DNA of 64,000 bases, taken from Hyphomonadaceae bacterium (GTDB lineage: Bacteria > Pseudomonadota > Alphaproteobacteria > Caulobacterales > Aquidulcibacteraceae). Below are positions 18,589 to 26,532 of this stretch, piece by piece. The notes beneath the pieces are model-generated. The model had not been told where the DNA came from. It was given only the letters and a program-made list of their open reading frames with translations, and searched no databases. The stretch is from contig JAHDXR010000013.1 in NCBI GenBank assembly GCA_023384105.1, positions 1 to 64,000 of the forward strand, given 5' to 3'. Numbering within the stretch: the stretch's first letter is position 1; each line of letters starts with the position of its first letter. The translations under genes and the position numbers were made by a program.

Positions 18589-20436
18589 ATGTCGGAGTCA
18601 CTGCATCTGGGCGAGCCGGCCGATGAAACGGCCTGGCGCGCGCTGGTCGAACGGGGTTTGAAGGGCGCGTCCTGGGCTCGCCTGGTGGGCAGGACCGGCG
18701 ACGGCTTGCCGATCGAACCGCTCTACCGTGAAACCGACATCGCCACGGCGGAGGACGTGTCGGGCGTTCCCGGCGCCGCGCCGTTCGTGCGCGGCGCGCG
18801 CGCGGGCGGCTGGCTGATCCGGCAAACGTTCGCCCATCCCGATCCCGAACAGACCAACCGCGAAATCCTGGCGGATCTAACAGGCGGCGTCGGCGGGATC
18901 GAACTGACGCTCGACCGCACCGGGCGGCGCGGCGTGCGGATCGGGAGCGCGGCGGATTTCGACGTAGCTTTGGCCGACGTGATCCTGGAGGCGGCGCCGG
19001 TTTCGCTCGACGCCGGCGCGGACGCGGCCTGGGCCGCGGAGCTGCTCGAAGCGAAGCTTAGAGGCGTCGCCGCGCCGGGCACGGCGTTCAACCTCGATCC
19101 GGTCGGCGCGGGCGGGGACCTTGCCGCCGCCGCCGCGTTCGCGGCGCGGCTGCGCGCCGAATTGCCGAACGCGCGAACGCTGCGCGCCGATGCGCGGCCG
19201 GTGCACGAAGCCGGCGGCGCGGAGGCGCAGGAAATCGCCGCGGCGCTTGCGAGCGGCATCGCTTATCTGCGCGCGCTCGGCGAGGCCGGCGTCGACCCCG
19301 ACGAGGCCCGCAAGGCGATCGCGTTCGCCGTCGCCGTCGGGCCGGACACGCTGATCGAGACGGCCAAACTGCGCGCGCTGCGGCTCGCCTGGGCGCGGGT
19401 GATGGAAGCGTCGGGCGCGGCGCCCGAGGCGCGTGCGGCCTACATCCACGCCTTCACCGGCCGGCGCATGCTGACGCGCTACGACGCCTGGACCAACATC
19501 CTGCGCATCACCACGGCGGCGTTCGCCGCGGCCGTGGGCGGCGCCGACGTGGTGACGACCGCGAACTTCACCGACGCGCTCGGCCTGCCGACGCCGTTCG
19601 CGCGGCGCGTCGCGCGCAACACCCAAGCCGTGCTGCTGGAAGAGTGCCGGCTCGGCCACGTCGCCGACCCCGCCGGCGGCGCCTGGTTCGTGGAGAAGCT
19701 GACGCGCGAGCTTGCCGCCAAGGCCTGGGAGATCATGCAGCTGATCGAGAGCAAGGGCGGCATGAGCGCGGCGCTCGAAAGCGGGCTGCTCGAAGATCTC
19801 GTCGCCGGCGCGCGCGCGGCGCGGCAGAAGCTGATCGCGACGCGCCGCGAGACCATCACCGGCGTGACCGACTATCCGCTGCTCGGCGCGGCTGCGCCGG
19901 AGGTCGACACAGGAGCGCGGGTCTTCAGACTCGCATCTGGCGTCTCCGCCGGTGATGCGGGTCTGAAGACCCGCGCTCCTCTGAAACCGATCCGCTGGGC
20001 CGAACCGTTCGAGGCGCTACGCGACCGCGCCGAGGCGATCCAGCCGCGGCCGTCCGTGTTCTTCGCCAACATGGCCGCGCTCGCCGAGTTCGGCCCGCGC
20101 GCGCAATGGGCGCGCAATCTGTTCGCCGCCGGCGGCGTCGGCGCCGTCGGCGAAGAAGACGCCTACCCGACCATGGAAGCGCTGATCGACGCGTTCCGCG
20201 CCTCGAAAGCGCGCGTCGCCGTGATCGCCAGCACCGATTCCTGCTACGCCGAGCACGCGGAAAACTGCGCGCAGCGCCTGAAGGCGGCGGGCGCCGGCTG
20301 GGTGCTGCTCGCCGGCAAGCCGGGCGAGAGCGAAGCCAGGCTGCGCGCCGCGGGCGTGGACCAGTTCGTTTACACCGGCGTCGATGCGCTGAAAGAACTC
20401 GAGACGCTGCACGCGGCGTTGGGGATTGGCGGATGA
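18589..20436 (+). CDS. mutA: Methylmalonyl-CoA mutase, small subunit
   Basis: Non-catalytic subunit of adenosylcobalamin-dependent methylmalonyl-CoA mutase, linking propionyl-CoA breakdown to succinyl-CoA. About 615 residues: a TIM-barrel-like half (EPLYRETDIATAED; LTRYDAWTNILRITTAAFAA) and a degenerate B12 domain lacking the DxHxxG motif. ATG 18589 has a GGAG site; ATG 18568 is an in-frame alternative. A palindrome at 19911-19980 lies in frame near residue 445-465, between the barrel and the B12 domain, and encodes a TGARVFRLASGVSAGDAG-type insert. It forms a unit with the large subunit gene downstream. Confidence 0.92.
   Translation: MSESLHLGEPADETAWRALVERGLKGASWARLVGRTGDGLPIEPLYRETDIATAEDVSGVPGAAPFVRGARAGGWLIRQTFAHPDPEQTNREILADLTGGVGGIELTLDRTGRRGVRIGSAADFDVALADVILEAAPVSLDAGADAAWAAELLEAKLRGVAAPGTAFNLDPVGAGGDLAAAAAFAARLRAELPNARTLRADARPVHEAGGAEAQEIAAALASGIAYLRALGEAGVDPDEARKAIAFAVAVGPDTLIETAKLRALRLAWARVMEASGAAPEARAAYIHAFTGRRMLTRYDAWTNILRITTAAFAAAVGGADVVTTANFTDALGLPTPFARRVARNTQAVLLEECRLGHVADPAGGAWFVEKLTRELAAKAWEIMQLIESKGGMSAALESGLLEDLVAGARAARQKLIATRRETITGVTDYPLLGAAAPEVDTGARVFRLASGVSAGDAGLKTRAPLKPIRWAEPFEALRDRAEAIQPRPSVFFANMAALAEFGPRAQWARNLFAAGGVGAVGEEDAYPTMEALIDAFRASKARVAVIASTDSCYAEHAENCAQRLKAAGAGWVLLAGKPGESEARLRAAGVDQFVYTGVDALKELETLHAALGIGG
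19911..19980. repeat. Palindrome B inside mutA, perfect 19-bp arms
   Basis: AGGAGCGCGGGTCTTCAGA (19911-19929) and its exact complement (19962-19980) flank a 32-base middle that itself can pair (GCATC/GATGC). The mutA frame reads through without a stop, giving an extra peptide in the linker between the two mutase domains. The ends GGAGCGCG/CGCGCTCC also occur inside the composite element at 23053-23196. Confidence 0.9.
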
Positions 20437-20443
20437 CCCTCTC

Positions 20444-20539
20444 TCTTGGACCGCCGGCGTCCTCGCCGGCGCGCCATTTCCTTCAAATTCGGCGTTCGCT
20501 GATGCGTGGTTTGCCGGCGCGAACGCCGGCGGTCCAAGA
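20444..20539. repeat. Palindromic element A between the mutase genes
   Basis: Ends TCTTGGACCGCCGGCGT (20444-20460) and its exact complement (20523-20539), 96 bp overall. It occupies most of the 136-bp gap between the small and large mutase subunit genes, so the operon mRNA carries it as a hairpin between the two cistrons. Confidence 0.9.
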
Positions 20540-20572
20540 TCGCGCGCCCCATCCCTTTCGGTCTGAGCCCAA

Positions 20573-22765
20573 ATGACGCTGCCTGATTTCTCCAAGCTCG
20601 CACTCGACACTGACATCGCCAAGGCGGCGGCGCCCGCAGGCGAACCCTGGCTCACGCCGGAAGGCATTGCGGTGAAGAGCGCCTACACGGCGGCCGACCG
20701 CGCCGGGCTCGATTTCGTCGACGGCTTTCCCGGCATGGCGCCGTTCGGGCGCGGGCCGTACCCGACGATGTACGTGCAGCAGCCCTGGACCATCCGCCAG
20801 TACGCCGGCTTCTCCACGGCGGAGGATTCCAACGCCTTCTACCGGCGCAATCTCGCGCACGGGCAGAAGGGCCTTTCCATCGCCTTCGATCTCGCCACGC
20901 ACCGCGGCTACGATTCCGATCATCCGCGCGTGGTCGGCGATGTCGGCATGGCGGGCGTCGCGATCGATTCGATCCTCGACATGCGCACGCTGTTCAACGG
21001 CATCCCGCTCGACCAGATGAGCGTGTCGATGACCATGAACGGCGCCGTGCTGCCGATCATGGCGCTCTACATCGTCGCCGGCGAAGAGCAGAACGTGCCG
21101 CACGCCAAACTCTCCGGCACGATCCAGAACGACATCCTCAAAGAATTCATGGTGCGGAACACGTTCATCTATCCGCCCAAGCCCTCGATGCGGATCGTCT
21201 CGGACATCTTCGCCTACACCGCCGCCGAGATGCCGAAGTTCAACTCGATCTCGATCAGCGGTTATCACATGCAGGAAGCCGGCGCGACGGCGGACTTGGA
21301 GCTGGGCTACACGCTGGCGGACGGCGTCGAATACATCCGCGCCGGCGTCGCCGGCGGGCTCGACATCGACAAGTTCGCGCCGCGGCTTTCGTTCTTCTGG
21401 GCGATCGGCATGAACCCGTTCATGGAGATCGCCAAGATGCGCGCGGCGCGCCTGCTCTGGGCCAAGCTGACGGCGCAATTCAATCCGAAGGACGACAAGT
21501 CGCGCGCGCTGCGCACGCACTGCCAGACCTCCGGCTGGTCGCTCACCGCGCAGGACGTCTACAACAACGCGGTGCGCACCTGCGTCGAAGCGATGGCCGC
21601 CGCTTATGGCGGCACGCAATCGCTGCACACCAATTCGCTCGACGAGGCGCTGGCGCTGCCGACGGACTTCTCCGCCCGCATCGCCCGCAACACGCAGATT
21701 CTGCTCCAGAGCGAAGGCGGCGTCTGCCGCCCGGCCGATCCCTGGGGCGGCTCCTATTATGTCGAACGCCTCACCGCCGATCTCGCCGCGAAGGCGTGGG
21801 CGCACATCGAGGAAGTCGAAAAGCTCGGCGGCATGGCGGCCGCGATCGATCAGGGTCTGCCGAAAGCACGCATCGAGGAAGCCGCCGCGCGCACGCAGGC
21901 GCGCATCGATACCGGCCATCAGACCATCGTCGGCGTGAACAAGTACAAGCTCGACGAGCCGGAGGATATTCCGGTGCTCAAGGTCGACAACGCCAAGGTG
22001 CGCGCGATGCAGCTGGAGAAGCTGAAGCGGCTGAAGGCGGAGCGGAAGCAGGTCGAGGTGGACGCGGCGCTGGAAGCGCTGGAGGCGGCGGCGCGTTACT
22101 CGGACCGCCCGCAAAAAGGCGGACCTGAAGGTCCGCGGTCCGGGAATCTGCTCGACCTCGCCGTCAAGGCCGCACGCGCCAAAGCCACCGTCGGCGAAAT
22201 GTCGGCTGCGCTCGAACGCGCCTTCAACCGCCACCAGCCGCCGATCCGCCTCGTCACCGGCGTGTTCTCGCGCGAGGCGGGCGGCGACGCGCAAGTCGAA
22301 CGCGCGCGCCAGAGCGTGCATGCGTTCGAGGACGCCGAGGGCAAGCGCCCGAAAATCCTGGTCGCCAAGATGGGCCAGGACGGCCACGACCGCGGGCAGA
22401 AAGTGGTCGCTTCCGCCTTCTCCGATCTCGGCTTCGACGTCGAGATCGGACCGCTCTTCGCCACGCCCGAGGAAGTGGCCGAGCAGGCGATCGAGAAAGG
22501 CGTCCACGTCGTCGGCGTGTCGTCGCTGGCGGCGGGGCATTTGACGCTGACGCCGGCGCTGCACGCGGCGCTCGAACAGCGCGGGCGCGGCGACATCATG
22601 ATCGTCGTCGGCGGCGTCATCCCGCCGGAGGATGTCGACACGCTGAAAGAGATGGGCGCGGCGGCGGTGTACCCGCCGGGCGGCGTGATCGCCGACATCG
22701 CGCAAAGCCTGCTCAGCGCGCTGAACGAGAAGCTCGGATATGCGCAGCCTGCAAGGCAGGACTAG
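20573..22765 (+). CDS. mutB: Methylmalonyl-CoA mutase, large (catalytic) subunit
   Basis: Catalytic adenosylcobalamin-dependent subunit converting (R)-methylmalonyl-CoA to succinyl-CoA (also called scpA). The barrel carries [20 protein letters not shown] and [20 protein letters not shown], and the C-terminal B12 domain has the cobalamin-ligand motif DGHDRG with [10 protein letters not shown] and GGVIPPED. It is 730 residues, slightly long. The surplus includes about 14 codons from a palindrome at 22101-22142, just before [18 protein letters not shown], in the linker to the B12 domain. No meaB or epimerase gene follows here. Confidence 0.97.
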   Translation: MTLPDFSKLALDTDIAKAAAPAGEPWLTPEGIAVKSAYTAADRAGLDFVDGFPGMAPFGRGPYPTMYVQQPWTIRQYAGFSTAEDSNAFYRRNLAHGQKGLSIAFDLATHRGYDSDHPRVVGDVGMAGVAIDSILDMRTLFNGIPLDQMSVSMTMNGAVLPIMALYIVAGEEQNVPHAKLSGTIQNDILKEFMVRNTFIYPPKPSMRIVSDIFAYTAAEMPKFNSISISGYHMQEAGATADLELGYTLADGVEYIRAGVAGGLDIDKFAPRLSFFWAIGMNPFMEIAKMRAARLLWAKLTAQFNPKDDKSRALRTHCQTSGWSLTAQDVYNNAVRTCVEAMAAAYGGTQSLHTNSLDEALALPTDFSARIARNTQILLQSEGGVCRPADPWGGSYYVERLTADLAAKAWAHIEEVEKLGGMAAAIDQGLPKARIEEAAARTQARIDTGHQTIVGVNKYKLDEPEDIPVLKVDNAKVRAMQLEKLKRLKAERKQVEVDAALEALEAAARYSDRPQKGGPEGPRSGNLLDLAVKAARAKATVGEMSAALERAFNRHQPPIRLVTGVFSREAGGDAQVERARQSVHAFEDAEGKRPKILVAKMGQDGHDRGQKVVASAFSDLGFDVEIGPLFATPEEVAEQAIEKGVHVVGVSSLAAGHLTLTPALHAALEQRGRGDIMIVVGGVIPPEDVDTLKEMGAAAVYPPGGVIADIAQSLLSALNEKLGYAQPARQD
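22101..22142. repeat. Palindrome C inside mutB, 42 bp (14 codons)
   Basis: Outer arms CGGACCGC (22101-22108) and GCGGTCCG (22135-22142), with an inner hairpin GCGGACC/GGTCCGC. The length is exactly 42 bp and the frame stays open, encoding [12 protein letters not shown]-like residues. It lies in the barrel-B12 linker of the enzyme, where related enzymes go straight into NLLDLAV. Confidence 0.8.
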
Positions 22766-22766
22766 T

Positions 22767-22862
22767 ATGGACCGCCGGCGCCCTCGCCGGCAACGGCGTC
22801 TCAGCTTGTACTGGCGGCGCCAGTCGAAGCGTCGCATGCCGGCGAGGGCGCCGGCGGTCCAT
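22767..22862. repeat. Palindromic element A with perfect 26-bp ends
   Basis: The best-preserved simple copy: 26-base perfect inverted ends (22767-22792 and 22837-22862) starting ATGGACCGCCGGCGCCCTCG, 96 bp overall. It begins directly after the mutB stop codon and ends 30 bp before the yhhN-like gene. Confidence 0.95.
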
Positions 22863-22892
22863 CTTGGCGCCCGCATGTGGGCGGATTGACTC

Positions 22893-23705
22893 GTGAAACC
22901 GACCGGTCTTCAGACAGCGCTGCTCGCGGCGTCCGCCATCCTCGCCGCCGCTTACGGCGCGCTTGGTTCGGGCCTTTACGACGGCGCGCCGCCCTACGCG
23001 CTGCCCGCGCTGTTCAAAGCCTCCGGCATCGTCGTCCTCGCGCTCATCGCAATATGGACCGCCGGCGCCTCGCCGGCCGGCGCTGACGTCGGCAAGTTGG
23101 AGCGCGCGACTTCCGGTCGCGCAAGCGTCGCCGGAAGCGACGCGCTCCCTCCTTCAGAAGCCGGCGCAATGCCGGCGAGGGCGCCGGCGGTCCATAATAA
23201 GCTGCTCGCCGCCGGGCTTCTCTTCGGCGCGCTGGGCGATGTGCTGCTGGCCTGGAGCCCCGACACGTTCCTCTACGGCGCGTTCGCGTTCCTGATCGGG
23301 CACCTGTTCTACATCACGCTGTTCCTGCGCGCCGGCCTCGGCGTCGCCGCGCTGAGGCAACCGCCACGTCTCCTCGGCGCAATCGCGCTCATCGCCGCCG
23401 CCGTCCTCATGACCTTGCTGCTGGCGCCGCGCGGCAACGCCATGTTCGCGCCGCTCAGCCTCTATACCGGCGTGCTGACATGCATGGCGCTCGCCGCCTT
23501 CACGCTGCCCGGCGCGCGCTGGCTGGCGATGGCGGGCGCGGTGTTGTTCTTCGTCAGCGACGGCTTCGTCGCCTGGAACCTGTTCCATCCCGATCCCAAC
23601 CCCGCGCTCGCCCACTGGCGCAGCTTCACCGGCTGGATGATCTACTGGGCCGGCCAGGCGGGCATCTGTTTCGGCGCGCTCGGCCTGCACCGTACATCGA
23701 GGTAA
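22893..23705 (+). CDS. YhhN/TMEM86 family membrane protein (lysoplasmalogenase-like) with palindrome-encoded insert
   Basis: Integral membrane protein of about eight helices, related to YhhN and TMEM86 lysoplasmalogenases. Family-type segments are LLFGALGDVLLAW, FLIGHLFYITLFL and WMIYWAGQAGICFGALGL. The start is GTG 22893 (270 residues). Between the second and third helices the protein carries a hydrophilic stretch of 48 codons (TAGASPAGADVG... to ARAPAVH) encoded by a complete copy of element A at 23053-23196. That explains why it is longer than usual YhhN proteins (roughly 200-220). Whether the protein still works is unknown. Confidence 0.8.
   Translation: MKPTGLQTALLAASAILAAAYGALGSGLYDGAPPYALPALFKASGIVVLALIAIWTAGASPAGADVGKLERATSGRASVAGSDALPPSEAGAMPARAPAVHNKLLAAGLLFGALGDVLLAWSPDTFLYGAFAFLIGHLFYITLFLRAGLGVAALRQPPRLLGAIALIAAAVLMTLLLAPRGNAMFAPLSLYTGVLTCMALAAFTLPGARWLAMAGAVLFFVSDGFVAWNLFHPDPNPALAHWRSFTGWMIYWAGQAGICFGALGLHRTSR
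23053..23196. repeat. Palindromic element A inserted in frame within the yhhN-like gene
   Basis: Ends TATGGACCGCCGGCGCC (from 23053) and the matching right end (to 23196) differ from the copy at 22767-22862 by one missing base. The element is 144 bp, exactly 48 codons, with no stop in the host frame. It is about 48 bp longer than the 96-bp copies; the surplus carries a nested inverted repeat GGAGCGCG (23099-23106) / CGCGCTCC (23141-23148), the same ends as palindrome B in mutA. Confidence 0.92.
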
Positions 23706-23706
23706 T

Positions 23707-23721
23707 GTTCTCTTTTTGTTC
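23707..23721 (+). promoter_or_regulatory. LexA (SOS) box at the VOC-recQ promoter
   Basis: GTTCTCTTTTTGTTC is an exact match to the alphaproteobacterial SOS box GTTC-N7-GTTC. It directly abuts a perfect -35 hexamer TTGACA (23722-23727), with TTCAAT (23744-23749) 16 bp on as -10, and lies 50 bp before the VOC start codon. LexA bound here would block RNA polymerase. Confidence 0.8.
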
Positions 23722-23770
23722 TTGACACCGACGCGCCCTGCGCTTCAATGGCGGCGCAGGGAGATTTCGC

Positions 23771-24157
23771 ATGATCGGCTACGTCACCATCGGCTCGAAC
23801 GACATCGCGCGCTCGTGCGCCTTCTTCGACGCCGCGTTTGAACCGCTGGGCTACAAACGCACGTTCGAGGGCGGCGGCTGGGCAGGCTACGGTCCCGGCG
23901 GCGATAAGGACCAGGGGCTGCAGATTTATCTGGCGACGCCGGAGAACGGCCAGCCCGCGACGTTCGGCAACGGCTCGATGCTCGCCTTCGAGGCCCCCTC
24001 GCGCGCGGCTGTCGAAGCGTTCCACGCGCTCGCTCTGGCCAATGGCGGCAAGAACGAAGGCGCCCCCGGCGTGCGCGGCGAAAGCGATCCGCCCTTCTAC
24101 GGCGCCTATGCGCGCGATCCCGAGGGCAACAAATTCTGCGCCTACTTCAAGGGCTGA
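23771..24157 (+). CDS. VOC (glyoxalase/bleomycin-resistance fold) family protein
   Basis: A 128-residue vicinal-oxygen-chelate protein: start MIGYVTIGSNDIARSCAFFDAAF, later SMLAFEAPSRAAVEAFHALAL and the closing YGAYARDPEGNKFCAYFKG, which supplies the usual acidic metal ligand. The substrate is unknown. It is the first gene after the SOS-type promoter at 23707-23750, with a GGGAG ribosome site, and is followed 49 bp later by recQ on the same strand, so the two probably share the transcript. Confidence 0.85.
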   Translation: MIGYVTIGSNDIARSCAFFDAAFEPLGYKRTFEGGGWAGYGPGGDKDQGLQIYLATPENGQPATFGNGSMLAFEAPSRAAVEAFHALALANGGKNEGAPGVRGESDPPFYGAYARDPEGNKFCAYFKG

Positions 24158-24206
24158 CGCCGCGGGGAGCTATGCCGTCCGCCGGTTCGCGTGTAGCGAC
24201 GCGGAT

Positions 24207-26045
24207 GTGAGCGGCCCTACTCTCTCCGACGCGCGCGCCCTGCTGAACCGTGTGTTCGGCCACGCGGATTTCCGCGGGCTGCAGGCGGACGTCATCGGCG
24301 AGGTGCTGGAGGGGCGCGACGTCATGGCGGTGCTGCCGACCGGCGGCGGCAAGAGCTTCTGCTACCAGATCCCTGCGATGCTGCGCCCCGGCGTCGGCCT
24401 CGTCGTCTCGCCGCTGATCGCGCTGATGCAGGATCAGGTGGCGGCGTTGCGCGCGGCGGGCGTCGCCGCCGCCCGGCTCGATTCGACGCTCGACCGCGAC
24501 GCGCGGCGCAAACAGCTCGCGGCGGCGCGCGAGGGCCGGCTCGATCTGCTCTACGTCTCGCCCGAAGGGCTGTTCGCGCAGGGCTTCCTCGATGTTCTCG
24601 AACACTGCCCCATCGCGCTCATCGCCATCGACGAAGCACACTGCGTCAGCCAGTGGGGCCACGACTTCCGCCCCGACTATCGCGCGCTCGGCCAGCTCGC
24701 CGACCGCTTCCCCGGCGTCCCGCGCATGGCCGTCACGGCCACCGCCGATCTCAAGACCCAAGCCGACATTCGCACGCAGCTGCGCCTCGAACACGCCAGG
24801 AGCTTCGTCGCCTCGTTCGACCGGCCCAATCTGGCGCTCGCCGCCGAACGCAAGGGCGCGCGCCCGCAGGACCGCATCGTCGATCTCGTCCGCGCCCGGC
24901 GCGGCAAGTCCGGCATCGTCTACGCGGCCACGCGCGATCATGTGGAGAAGATCGCGGCGAACCTGCAAGCGCTGAACATCCCCGCGCTCGCCTACCACGC
25001 CGGCCTCGATGCGAGCCTTCGCGCCGAGCGCCAGCATCGCTTCCAGGAAGAGGACGACGTGGTGATGGCGGCGACCATCGCCTTCGGCATGGGCGTCGAC
25101 AAGCCGGACGTGCGCTACGTCATCCACGCGGATTCGCCCAAGAGCATCGAGGCGTACTGGCAGGAAGTCGGCCGCGCCGGGCGCGACGGCGAGACCGCGG
25201 AGGGCTTCTGCATCTACTCCGCCGCCGATCTGCGCCGCGCCGTGATGTTCGCGAACCAGTCGAACGCCGCCGAGCAAGTCAAAGCGGTGCAGATCAGGAA
25301 GGCGCGCCAGCTGTTCGCCTTCCTCGACGGCCTCACCTGCCGGCGCGCGGGCGTGCGCCGCTATTTCGGCGAGGAGAACGTCGAGCCCTGCGGCGTCTGC
25401 GACATCTGCACCAGTCCGCCGGTTTCAATCGATGCGACGGAGTTGGCGGCGAAGGCGATCTCCGCCGTGATGCGCATGGATCAGCGCTTCGGACGCGGAC
25501 GCGTGGTGAACCATCTGCTCGGCAAGTCCGGCGATGAACTGGATCAGCGCTACGCGTCGCGCTCGACGTTCGGCATCGGGGCGGATCAGCCGGAAGCGCT
25601 CTGGCGCAACGTGATCGAGCACCTGCTGTTCGAAGGCGTGCTGAGCGAAGGCGAAGACGAGCGGCCGACGCTGTCGATCGGCGATGAAGAGGCGGTGCGC
25701 GCCATCTTCCGCAAGGAACGCGCCGTGCGCATCCGCGAAGCGGCCAAATCCGCGCGCCGCAGCAAGGAAGACCGCCGCGCCGCGCGCGCCGCCAAGGACG
25801 CCGTGCGCGAGGGCTTCGAGGGCGCCGACGCCAAATTGTTCGAAGCGCTGAAGAGCTGGCGGCGCGAGACCGCGCACGCGAACGGCGTGCCGCCTTATGT
25901 GATTTTCCACGACGCCACGCTGGCGGCGATGGTGCGGACAAAGCCGGCGGACTTGGCCGCGCTCGGCCGGGTGTCCGGCATCGGCGAAGCGAAGCTGAAG
26001 AAGTACGGCGCCGAAGTGCTGGCGGTGCTGATCGCCGGTTGCTGA
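24207..26045 (+). CDS. recQ: ATP-dependent DNA helicase RecQ
   Basis: 3'-5' superfamily-2 helicase for recombination and fork repair. Walker A VLPTGGGKSFCYQIP, DEAH box IAIDEAHCVSQWGHDFRPDY, motif VI QEVGRAGRDGE, a zinc-binding cysteine cluster ending CGVCDIC near residue 395, and a C-terminal HRDC domain closing with VSGIGEAKLKKYG. I chose GTG 24207 (612 residues), just before PTLSDARALLNRVFGHADFRGLQ. The frame is open far upstream but overlaps the VOC gene. The LexA box upstream suggests DNA-damage induction together with the VOC gene. Confidence 0.93.
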   Translation: MSGPTLSDARALLNRVFGHADFRGLQADVIGEVLEGRDVMAVLPTGGGKSFCYQIPAMLRPGVGLVVSPLIALMQDQVAALRAAGVAAARLDSTLDRDARRKQLAAAREGRLDLLYVSPEGLFAQGFLDVLEHCPIALIAIDEAHCVSQWGHDFRPDYRALGQLADRFPGVPRMAVTATADLKTQADIRTQLRLEHARSFVASFDRPNLALAAERKGARPQDRIVDLVRARRGKSGIVYAATRDHVEKIAANLQALNIPALAYHAGLDASLRAERQHRFQEEDDVVMAATIAFGMGVDKPDVRYVIHADSPKSIEAYWQEVGRAGRDGETAEGFCIYSAADLRRAVMFANQSNAAEQVKAVQIRKARQLFAFLDGLTCRRAGVRRYFGEENVEPCGVCDICTSPPVSIDATELAAKAISAVMRMDQRFGRGRVVNHLLGKSGDELDQRYASRSTFGIGADQPEALWRNVIEHLLFEGVLSEGEDERPTLSIGDEEAVRAIFRKERAVRIREAAKSARRSKEDRRAARAAKDAVREGFEGADAKLFEALKSWRRETAHANGVPPYVIFHDATLAAMVRTKPADLAALGRVSGIGEAKLKKYGAEVLAVLIAGC

Positions 26046-26162
26046 TTGTCGTGATTTCGTTCGCCACACCGGCGAGCGGCGCGCCATAACGGGCGCCGTT
26101 ACGGGATCGGTAAGTTGACCGGCGCGGCGCTCCGCCCAAATTTGCAGGGCAAGGAGGAAACG

Positions 26163-26339
26163 ATGAGCCAGACAAGCCAGACCTTGGCCGCGCTGCGCGA
26201 GCGTGCGGAACGTGAAATCGCGCTGGCCAAGGCGACGGGATCGAAAGCCGTCGCGAGCCCCGATTACACCAAGGTGTACGTCACCCGCCGCGACGGCACG
26301 CAGGAAGTCGTGCGCATCCGCCCGCCGTCGCTGCACTGA
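26163..26339 (+). CDS. Small hypothetical protein, 58 aa
   Basis: A 58-residue hydrophilic protein with an N-terminal helix (TLAALRERAEREIALAKATG) and a short beta-like tail (KVYVTRRDGTQEVVRIRPP). ATG 26163 has a very good AAGGAGG ribosome site (26150-26156), which supports real translation. I do not recognise the family. It lies 117 bp after recQ and is followed by repeat DNA. Confidence 0.65.
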   Translation: MSQTSQTLAALRERAEREIALAKATGSKAVASPDYTKVYVTRRDGTQEVVRIRPPSLH

Positions 26340-26365
26340 CGCATCGCGCGTTCGACGTGAGGGCC

Positions 26366-26530
26366 GTTTCAGCTTCGCACCACCCGTATGCAGGATGGAA
26401 GCGGGGTTGCCGGCAGGATGCCGGCGGTCCGAAGCGGGGCCGTCTTGCGCGAAACACAGAGTCATTCCGGACGCGCGGAGCGCGATCCGAACCCAGGGCC
26501 AGCGGCGCATCGTTTGCCCTGGCGCTGCGT
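26366..26530. repeat. Rearranged cluster of element fragments
   Basis: Contains a right end of element A (CCGGCGGTCCGA, 26421-26432), preceded by a TTTCAGCTTC...TATGCAGGATGGAAGC stretch that matches the interior of the 30913 and 38111 copies. A left half of the nested element follows (GAGTCATTCCGGACGCGCGG from 26459). The order differs from complete copies, so this looks like a broken or recombined composite. Confidence 0.7.
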
Positions 26531-26532
26531 TC

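Noticed and set aside
20483-22876. A 797-codon antisense open frame opposite mutB
   Set aside because: Same antisense shadow effect; it also runs across the palindromic repeat DNA on both sides.
23838-24206. Upstream extension of recQ
   Set aside because: It lies inside the VOC gene in another frame and has no RecQ-like sequence.
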